Shown here piece after piece: positions 6,873 to 11,574 of a stretch of DNA of 11,574 nt. Made by a program: the position numbers and the translations under genes. The DNA lies in NCBI GenBank assembly GCA_021780285.1, contig JAJXZA010000144.1:1-11574 (forward strand), written 5' to 3'. Source of the DNA: Planctomycetota bacterium. GTDB taxonomy: Bacteria > Planctomycetota > Phycisphaerae > WQYP01. The number at the start of each line of letters is the position of its first letter. The first letter of the stretch is position 1. The notes under the pieces were generated by a model, which saw only the letters and a list, made by a program, of their open reading frames with translations, was not told where the DNA came from and did not search any database.

Positions 6873-8297
6873 TTATTGCAGGCTAATTCGGCAGACCCCT
6901 GTGCTGCCATCAGCCTCGATAACCACGAAGACAATCTGTGCGGCTCCAGGAGCCTTTTCAGCGGCATCGAGCACCTTGGTAAAGTCTGTGGCATCGGTAA
7001 TTTTCTGGTCATTTACTTTTGTAATGATGTACCCCACCTTAAGCGGTGTGTCGCCGAGTGAGGCGAGCGAGCCATTTTTAATAAGAGCGACCATAACACC
7101 CTTCTGGGTCGCGGGCAATTTACGAATGTAGGTATCATCAAAGACTATATTGCGGGTAATAAGACCGAGTTTGTGGTTGTAATAATGCTTAACTTCAGAG
7201 GCCAATTTTGGCATGGCCCCAATAGTTACCGGAACGGTCATGTACTGGTTGCCATTGCGCAAAATCTTAAACTTGACCGTCTGACCTGGGGCGGTACGCT
7301 GCAGCCATCGCTCGAACTGACTGACAACCAAATCAGGCGAGGGAAAGTCGCTGAACTCTCGTCCATTCATAGCCAGGATAATATCCTGGCTCTTAAGGCC
7401 AGCCTTGGCCGCAGGAAAGTTAGCAATGACCGAGCCAATCGTTATGCCTGATCGTTGCTTAATTTTATAGAGCTTTCGCAGAGCCGGTTTAAGCCCGGTC
7501 AGGTCTACGGCTCCGAGCCATGGGCGTTTGGTGATAAATGGCTTTTCAGGAACATTTTTAAAGGCGGTTGCAATATCGCTCCAGGCCAGAAAGGCCTTAC
7601 CTTGTTCTGGATCTTGGAGCAGTACCGGAAGCACATGCCCCGCCAATGCAATATCGAGGGCTTGGCCGGGGTCCATGCCAGTAAAGCCTACCAGTTTACC
7701 CGTATGATAATCGTAAACGGGACTGGTAGACCGTGTGAGGGAAAACGGGTTGGTAATCGCGAGTTTATGAATGAGCGTAATGACAGCTTTCACATGGCTG
7801 ATTCCGACAAATGGCTGATAGCCTTCCTCTTTTGACAGCAAGGCCACGGAGTATACCTTTTCACCAAGGGTGGGATTGCCGGTATCGCCAATAGTCAAGG
7901 GAGTTGCGTTGAGCGGCTTATCCGCCTTTACATAGGCGAAAAGATTATTGGCAGACCGTCCCAGAAATGTTGCTGGAATCTTGGCATAGCTGCCTCGAGG
8001 CAAGCGAATGGTGATGGTTTTGATGTAATAAGATGGAAGCTCAATGGGAAACAGTTCCTGCGACACCAGTACCACGCCGGATTTGGTGAGCAAAACACCC
8101 TGGCCATTGGCTTTACGCGTTTTATGAAACTCATTTTCGGCGGTGTATTGCACATACACCAAACTTTTGGCGACATTTGCCGCCACCTGAGTTAAATCGG
8201 CTGAGGCTGCTGCGCCGGTGGCCGTCGCCCCTGATGCTCCGATAAAAACGATTGCCATAAAATAGAGCGTTGCTTGGGCGTGTTTGCTGAGCTTCAT
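6873..8297 (-). CDS. Periplasmic HtrA-like protein with degenerate catalytic triad and two PDZ domains
   Basis: A 474-residue exported protein. A Sec signal peptide (about 1-33, with an Ala-rich cleavage region before DLTQV) leads into a chymotrypsin-like domain (about 34-245), then two PDZ domains whose binding loops are WLGAV (260-264) and KLGLI (376-380). Against the intact neighbour upstream, the His position (VLTNFHV) reads VLVSQEL with Glu81, and the Asp position (TDLALL) reads NNLFAY with Asn118. The GNSGGP serine loop is replaced by a longer loop ending RSTSP, where Ser190 may or may not match the nucleophile. It therefore looks catalytically dead but structurally kept. A role as a chaperone, a peptide sensor or a regulatory partner of the active protease is inference. 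A purine-rich AAGGGA lies about ten bases before the ATG. The 83-bp spacing from the upstream gene on the same strand suggests one transcript. The reading frame is intact, so this is not a decaying pseudogene. Confidence 0.87.
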   Translation of the reverse strand: MKLSKHAQATLYFMAIVFIGASGATATGAAASADLTQVAANVAKSLVYVQYTAENEFHKTRKANGQGVLLTKSGVVLVSQELFPIELPSYYIKTITIRLPRGSYAKIPATFLGRSANNLFAYVKADKPLNATPLTIGDTGNPTLGEKVYSVALLSKEEGYQPFVGISHVKAVITLIHKLAITNPFSLTRSTSPVYDYHTGKLVGFTGMDPGQALDIALAGHVLPVLLQDPEQGKAFLAWSDIATAFKNVPEKPFITKRPWLGAVDLTGLKPALRKLYKIKQRSGITIGSVIANFPAAKAGLKSQDIILAMNGREFSDFPSPDLVVSQFERWLQRTAPGQTVKFKILRNGNQYMTVPVTIGAMPKLASEVKHYYNHKLGLITRNIVFDDTYIRKLPATQKGVMVALIKNGSLASLGDTPLKVGYIITKVNDQKITDATDFTKVLDAAEKAPGAAQIVFVVIEADGSTGVCRISLQ

Positions 8298-8380
8298 AAT
8301 ACATTATCCCTTTTTAGGTTGTTGGTTACGATGTCAAGCCAGTCTCGGAATGTTGTGCAGATTGCGCTAATAGCATGGTT

Positions 8381-9832
8381 CTACGAGTTATTTCCGAGAT
8401 TGATGACCAGCGTCTTTTCGCTGCGACCGCGCCGCACAATCACCGCCGCCTCACCTTTGGTTTTGGCCAGTTTGGTTACGAGGGTTTGGAGCGTGTGAAC
8501 ATTGTGAACTGGTTGGGCATTGAGTTGTAGAATAATATCGCCGGCTTCAAGCCCGGCCGTATCTGCCGGTGAGCCAGACCGGACCCCTGTTACCAGCACT
8601 CCGCGCATCAAAGGCAGGCGTCTGGCCCGCAAATAGGGATCGGTCAGTCGGCGGACTGAAATACCTAATTCCACAATGGCATGCTCGGGTGCGACGGCAC
8701 TTTCCAAACGGTTGGTTTTGATCGCCAGTACGCGGTATGGCTGACCGGTTGAACCTGGGCGATCAATAACCAGCGTAAGCGTCGAGTTAACGGGTTGATC
8801 GGCTATGTAGCGGCGAATAGAGGCTAACTCTTCAGGAAAGCGGCAATTCGTGGGCCGGCCATTGACGCTCAGCAGGATGTCCTGTGGCTCCAAGCCCACC
8901 TTAGAAGCCGGCGAATCGGGATCCACCGAACTGACCAATACGCCATGATTCTCAGCGATCTTATAGAATTTGGCCAAGCCGCGCAAGGGCTGCAAATGCA
9001 GGCCTATGTAGCTGCGCACAACTCGGCGTTGCTTGAGCAATTGCGGAATGACACGGCGCGCGACATTAATTGGGATGGCGAAACCGAGGTTGTTGGCGTC
9101 GGGGTCGCCGCGAGTATTAATGCCGATGACTTCTCCGCGGAGGTTAATAAGAGGCCCGCCGGAGTTGCCGGGGTTAATGGCCGCATCGGTTTGAATCCAG
9201 TTGTTGAACCAGCCGGTTTCGTAGCCGTCTATGGTGGTGGCGCTGAAATAGCGGTCCGTATTGCTGATGATGCCGCGTGTGACGGTTCGCGAAAGTCCGT
9301 AGGGTGTGCCGATGGCCAGCACAGGCTCGCCGAGTTGCACATGCCTTGAGTTGCCCAGCTTAGCCCAGCGGAACTTTATGTGTTTGCGGGCAATTTCCTG
9401 CATGTTCATTTGCAGAAGGGCGAGGTCAGTCCAGTGATCGGCGCCGACTCGCACTGCGTGGACATGCTCTTTGTCCGCCAGAGTTACTTCAATGTGCCGG
9501 GCGCGGCCGGCCACATGAAAGTTGGTCAGTACGTGCCCCTTTCGGTCAATGATGACGCCGCTGCCAATGGCCCGAAAAGTTTCGGGCGTACCATTCTCAA
9601 AGCCGCGCATGACCACATCAATACGGACCACCGCGGGCGAAACATGCGCCAAGGCGTACTGTACACGCGACGAGGGGCCCGGATTGATCCACCAGGCGGT
9701 TTGCGTGCATCCGGCAAGCATGCCGTAACACACTACCGCCAGCAAAGCAAAAGCTGCCGCGCCGCGATTGCAAGGCTTAAATAAAGCGCTTGCGGCGAGG
9801 CGCTTTCTGGCGGTTCTACACAAATGAGGCAT
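8381..9832 (-). CDS. HtrA/DegP-type serine protease lipoprotein with two PDZ domains
   Basis: A 483-residue envelope protease of the S1C (DegP/DegQ) family that should degrade or refold damaged exported proteins. The N-terminus has a positively charged stretch, a hydrophobic segment and a lipobox LAGC with Cys42, so it is predicted to be lipid-anchored instead of soluble like E. coli DegP. The trypsin-like domain has all three catalytic residues: His106 (TNFHV), Asp136 (WTDLALL) and Ser224 (NPGNSGGPL). Two PDZ domains follow, with carboxylate-binding loops YIGL (275-278) and ELGI (388-391) and the usual SPAxxAGL and GDIIL elements. The ATG at 9832 is supported by GTGGAG five bases upstream. 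It is the first gene of a same-strand pair with the inactive paralogue. Short TTGCC/GGCAA repeats lie just upstream and might be regulatory. Paralogues are common in this family, so no deg letter is assigned. Confidence 0.95.
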   Translation of the reverse strand: MPHLCRTARKRLAASALFKPCNRGAAAFALLAVVCYGMLAGCTQTAWWINPGPSSRVQYALAHVSPAVVRIDVVMRGFENGTPETFRAIGSGVIIDRKGHVLTNFHVAGRARHIEVTLADKEHVHAVRVGADHWTDLALLQMNMQEIARKHIKFRWAKLGNSRHVQLGEPVLAIGTPYGLSRTVTRGIISNTDRYFSATTIDGYETGWFNNWIQTDAAINPGNSGGPLINLRGEVIGINTRGDPDANNLGFAIPINVARRVIPQLLKQRRVVRSYIGLHLQPLRGLAKFYKIAENHGVLVSSVDPDSPASKVGLEPQDILLSVNGRPTNCRFPEELASIRRYIADQPVNSTLTLVIDRPGSTGQPYRVLAIKTNRLESAVAPEHAIVELGISVRRLTDPYLRARRLPLMRGVLVTGVRSGSPADTAGLEAGDIILQLNAQPVHNVHTLQTLVTKLAKTKGEAAVIVRRGRSEKTLVINLGNNS

Positions 9833-9851
9833 ACATGCTCCACCACGGTTT

Positions 9852-9915
9852 TGCCGGGCAACAGTTTACTGGTGCACAATAATACCGTGTTGCCATGCTC
9901 GCGTATAGTTGGCAA
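9852..9915. promoter_or_regulatory. Cluster of TTGCC/GGCAA half-sites upstream of the HtrA protease
   Basis: Four copies of the same five-base half-site occur in alternating orientation: TTGCC at 9852-9856, GGCAA at 9858-9862, TTGCC at 9891-9895 and GGCAA at 9911-9915. The first two form a compact palindrome about 20 bases before the protease start. GGCAACA (9858-9864) and TGTTGCC (9889-9895) are also exact inverted repeats. This could be an operator or an mRNA hairpin in the leader. No known regulator motif is claimed. Confidence 0.3.
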
Positions 9916-9956
9916 AATTGTTAGAAAGTCGCCACTCCCATCCGTAATCGCATTAT

Positions 9957-9966
9957 CCGATATCGG
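9957..9966. promoter_or_regulatory. Perfect 10-bp palindrome CCGATATCGG
   Basis: A perfectly symmetrical decamer in the divergent region. A shortened form, CCGATCGG, lies at 10094-10101, 68 bases before the regulator start. Paired palindromes beside a MarR-superfamily gene are where an autoregulatory operator would be expected, but symmetry this short can arise by chance. Confidence 0.25.
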
Positions 9967-10093
9967 CAGGTCTTAACATGCCGAGATGTCCGCGGAAATA
10001 GCTATGGCAGCAGCGGCGAGGTAATTCTGGCGCAAATTCATGGGCTTTGGCTGGAAATATGCAGCCCCAACTGCTATTGTGAAAACAACATAG

Positions 10094-10101
10094 CCGATCG
10101 G
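10094..10101. promoter_or_regulatory. Palindrome CCGATCGG upstream of the gbsR-like gene
   Basis: An eight-base palindrome that shares its arms with the decamer at 9957-9966. Directly after it the heptamer CGGTGCA appears twice, at 10100-10106 and again near 10122. It is a candidate operator only. Confidence 0.22.
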
Positions 10102-10168
10102 TGCAGTGACCTTGAATGGTGCGGTGCATCGGTGTTTCGCTTTGGTTTGTATACGTGGAGCGGCCCGG

Positions 10169-10714
10169 ATGGCTCAAGAAGTGCTGACCTCATTGGCTCA
10201 AGCGCGGCGGGAGTTTGTTGATCTCTGGGGCCAGATGGCGCCGCACTGGGGCATCAGCCGCGCTATGGCTCAAATTCACGCGGTGCTGATGGTATGGCCA
10301 ACGCCCATGACCGCCGAGCAAATCATGGCTGAACTGCATGTATCCCGCGGCAGTGTGAGCATGGTGCTGCGCGATCTTGAAAACTGGGGCATTGTGCGCC
10401 GCACCAGCAACGCGGGCGATCGTAAAGACTACTTCAGCTCGGAAGATGATGTGTGGACCATCTTCAGCAATATTTTTCGGGAGCGCAAACGTCGCGAGCT
10501 TGACCCGCTGATGCACCGGCTTGATCAATGCCTCATACTCGCCGGGGCCTCGCCCACCGACGAGTCAGAACGCGCGTTCTATCAGGCCTATGTCCGCCGT
10601 CTGGAATCACTGGAGGGCTTTTTTAGGGTATTTCATCGCTTGCTGGGCCGGGCGCTTAGCGAATCACCCCAAGAACTTGCTCGATTGACGCGGACTTTGG
10701 AAGACATGCTATAA
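10169..10714 (+). CDS. GbsR/MarR-type winged-helix transcriptional regulator
   Basis: A 181-residue cytoplasmic DNA-binding protein. The winged helix-turn-helix covers about 35-90: MTAEQIMAELHVSRGSVSMV is the helix-turn-helix itself, followed by LRDLENWGIVRR and a wing around NAGDRKDYFSS. The long N-terminal helix and the C-terminal helical region (about 95-181, likely the dimer interface) match the GbsR group, first known from Bacillus choline/glycine-betaine control. Here the ligand is unknown and no betaine genes are nearby. The ATG at 10169 is chosen because GTGGAG sits eight bases before it; an ATG at 10106 would add 21 residues with no ribosome site. The gene precedes the PqiA-like gene by 55 bases and is divergent from the HtrA pair, so it may control either or both. 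That is inference. Confidence 0.88.
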   Translation: MAQEVLTSLAQARREFVDLWGQMAPHWGISRAMAQIHAVLMVWPTPMTAEQIMAELHVSRGSVSMVLRDLENWGIVRRTSNAGDRKDYFSSEDDVWTIFSNIFRERKRRELDPLMHRLDQCLILAGASPTDESERAFYQAYVRRLESLEGFFRVFHRLLGRALSESPQELARLTRTLEDML

Positions 10715-10716
10715 CC

Positions 10717-10747
10717 AAGCTGCTGCCAGTGAGGCGGCTGCTTTATT
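10717..10747 (+). terminator. Strong hairpin between the regulator and the PqiA-like gene
   Basis: Starting three bases after the regulator stop codon, AAGCTGCTGCC (10717-10727) pairs with GGCGGCTGCTT (10733-10743) around a five-base loop AGTGA. Ten of eleven positions pair, counting one G-U, with one T-T mismatch. The 3' side runs into TTTATT. This could terminate or attenuate transcription before the PqiA-like gene, or protect the regulator mRNA end. The T-tract is short, so read-through is likely. Confidence 0.5.
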
Positions 10748-10769
10748 CATGGGGCTGTTTGGAAGAAGC

Positions 10770-11279
10770 ATGAGCCACGATGCCACATCACTCTGGCAGA
10801 AGAATCCGCATCGTTGGGATGTGCCGCTATGTCTTCTCGGCTGCCTGGTGCTTTTGATCATTGCGCAAGTCACCCCCGTGCTCTCCATCAAAAAGTTTGT
10901 TTTTTGGAAGGATGACTACTCTCTTTTCTCCGGCACGCTCGGACTGCTGCGCGACAAGCATTACGGTTTGGCTCTTCTCATATTTTTCTTTTCAATTCTC
11001 TTTCCGTTTGGAAAAGTTGTAACGCTGTTTGCAATCTGGTTCATAAAGTTTTCCAACCGGCGGAGAATGCGCTTGCTGTTCTGGCTGGAGGTGCTTGGCC
11101 GCTGGTCCATGCTCGATGTGTTTGTGGTGGCGATCATTGTAGTCATCGCCAAATCAGGTGGGGCACTTGAGGCTCGCCCGCAGATCGGTATTTACCTGTT
11201 CGCATCGGCGGTATTGGCGTCGCTGCTTATGACCTATCAGTTGCGGTCATTGGCGCGCCGAGCCGCCGGTAAAAGCTAA
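10770..11279 (+). CDS. PqiA-domain (paraquat-inducible protein A-like) membrane protein
   Basis: A 169-residue inner-membrane protein with one PqiA/LetA-type domain. Four hydrophobic segments are visible at about 17-36, 66-90, 113-127 and 140-156. The family signature GRWSMLDVFVVAIIV begins at Gly110, and FPFGKVVTLF lies in the second segment. E. coli PqiA and LetA (YebS) carry two such domains and work with MCE-domain proteins in moving lipids across the envelope. This is a single-domain version and no MCE gene is in view. The ATG at 10770 is preferred to one at 10749 because GGAAG precedes it at suitable spacing. No Cys-rich zinc-binding N-terminus like that of E. coli PqiA is present. It follows the GbsR-like regulator, a neighbour arrangement I associate with planctomycete-type genomes. 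Confidence 0.88.
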   Translation: MSHDATSLWQKNPHRWDVPLCLLGCLVLLIIAQVTPVLSIKKFVFWKDDYSLFSGTLGLLRDKHYGLALLIFFFSILFPFGKVVTLFAIWFIKFSNRRRMRLLFWLEVLGRWSMLDVFVVAIIVVIAKSGGALEARPQIGIYLFASAVLASLLMTYQLRSLARRAAGKS

Positions 11280-11302
11280 GGGGCCGGCATGCAAACGGCA
11301 TC

Positions 11303-11473
11303 TCAAGCCGATGGCGCTGCTATGGCGCTGGCCGTGTCGGCAGCGGAGGTTTCGCCATCAATCAGCGCTGTATCAAACAAACTTAGTAGATAGAATCCGT
11401 CGGGCCGCTCCTGCACCACCGCCGTGATGCCATTGGCCAATGGAAAGCGCCGCGGGGCGCCGGCCGGCAGGCC
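11303..11473 (-). pseudogene. 3' remnant of an unidentified gene cut by an IS630-family element
   Basis: Reading leftward from the transposon edge, 56 sense codons and a TGA (11303-11305) are open in one frame. The peptide begins GLPAGAPRRFPLANGITAVV, has a hydrophobic core around GFYLLSLFDTALI and an Ala/Ser/Thr-rich tail. It looks like the C-terminus of a real protein: the frame is open right up to the element, composition fits the neighbours, and its stop lies 23 bases beyond the end of the convergent PqiA-like gene. I do not recognise the family. The 5' part presumably lies beyond the element, outside the window. Confidence 0.5.
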
Positions 11474-11574
11474 TAGTGTAGTGTCCCTAACGCCTCTTTA
11501 CACTTGGCAACCTTTGCCAGAATTGTATCAGCATCCTTGGTCCAAGTAAATATTTTCGGGTTTGCGTTGTGCGC
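11473..11574 (-). CDS. IS630-family transposase, C-terminal fragment (continues beyond window)
   Basis: The last 33 codons of a transposase enter from the right edge and end in TAG at 11473-11475. The fragment opens with AHNANPKIFTWTKDADTIL, matching the C-terminus typical of IS630/Tc1-mariner DDE transposases, which usually reads like HN-x-NPKPF-x-WTKTAD followed by a short helix. The DDE catalytic domain lies outside the window. The stop overlaps the predicted element end: its first two bases are the TA target dinucleotide and its last base appears to be host DNA. Copy number and activity cannot be judged here. Confidence 0.8.
   Translation of the reverse strand, partial: AHNANPKIFTWTKDADTILAKVAKCKEALGTLH
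11474..11574 (-). mobile_element. Terminal part of an IS630-family insertion sequence
   Basis: The element boundary is placed at TA (11474-11475) because IS630 elements insert at TA and duplicate it, because the interrupted host frame is open up to this point, and because the transposase stop falls exactly here. The presumed terminal inverted repeat begins GTGTAGTGTCCC on the plus strand at 11476. The other end lies outside the window, so the repeat cannot be confirmed by pairing. Confidence 0.65.

Larger units (their letters stand above)
9833..10168. other. Divergent intergenic region between htrA-like and gbsR-like genes
   Basis: This 336-base gap must hold the start regions of both flanking transcription units. 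It contains several short symmetrical elements, listed separately (9852-9915, 9957-9966, 10094-10101), but no -35/-10 pair I can defend. A 21-codon in-frame extension of the regulator (ATG at 10106) falls here and is not favoured. No RNA gene was recognised. Confidence 0.4.

Noticed and set aside
8311..8337. TTGACA (minus strand) with TAAAAA after 15 bases as a promoter for the inactive HtrA gene
   Set aside because: The spacing is short, the -10 match is poor, and the implied start site would exclude the purine-rich ribosome site before the ATG.
8344..8398. Inverted repeat CTCGGAA/TTCCGAG around the stop codon of the active HtrA gene
   Set aside because: The loop exceeds 40 bases, one arm is in coding sequence and there is no T-run, so a terminator is not supported.
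10106..10168. A 21-residue N-terminal extension of the GbsR-like regulator
   Set aside because: No ribosome site at 10106, whereas the ATG at 10169 has GTGGAG at good spacing and begins a natural regulator N-terminus.

Overview
The window reads like the chromosome of a Gram-negative bacterium, most likely a planctomycete (perhaps class Phycisphaerae). This is an inference from the gene set: a GbsR-like regulator next to a PqiA-domain protein, a secreted protein with PA-IL-like lectin domains, a CxxC/CxxC zinc-ribbon protein with no familiar name, and HtrA-type lipoproteins. Signal peptides and a lipobox show an envelope with an exported compartment. Gene density is high, and Shine-Dalgarno sites are clear for some genes and absent for others. 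No tRNA, rRNA or CRISPR array was seen.

Layout. (1) Positions 64-894 (+) encode a family 16 glycoside hydrolase with a complete catalytic motif but a poor N-terminus. (2) Positions 952-4022 (-) hold threonyl-tRNA synthetase (thrS) followed by a UDP-glucuronate decarboxylase (UDP-xylose synthase). (3) A 374-bp divergent gap leads to two plus-strand genes: a secreted protein with two helix-plus-lectin repeats (4397-5962) and a zinc-ribbon protein (about 6079-6684). (4) Positions 6873-9832 (-) carry a pair of HtrA-like genes. The first transcribed is an intact serine-protease lipoprotein; the second keeps the same architecture but has lost at least the catalytic His and Asp. (5) A 336-bp divergent gap with several short palindromes leads to a GbsR/MarR-type regulator and a PqiA-like membrane protein, separated by a strong hairpin. 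(6) The right edge holds the 3' end of an IS630-family element inserted into an unidentified minus-strand gene, of which only the last 56 codons remain in view.

How the genes may work together. Regions 4 and 5 look like an envelope-maintenance cluster: periplasmic proteolysis, a catalytically dead partner, a membrane-homeostasis protein and a regulator. That functional link is inference from adjacency. The glycoside hydrolase, UDP-xylose synthase and lectin-like protein share a carbohydrate theme but are not one operon. The best candidates for something little described are the active/inactive HtrA pair, the duplicated lectin-like protein, and the transposon junction where the transposase stop codon appears to be completed by host DNA.
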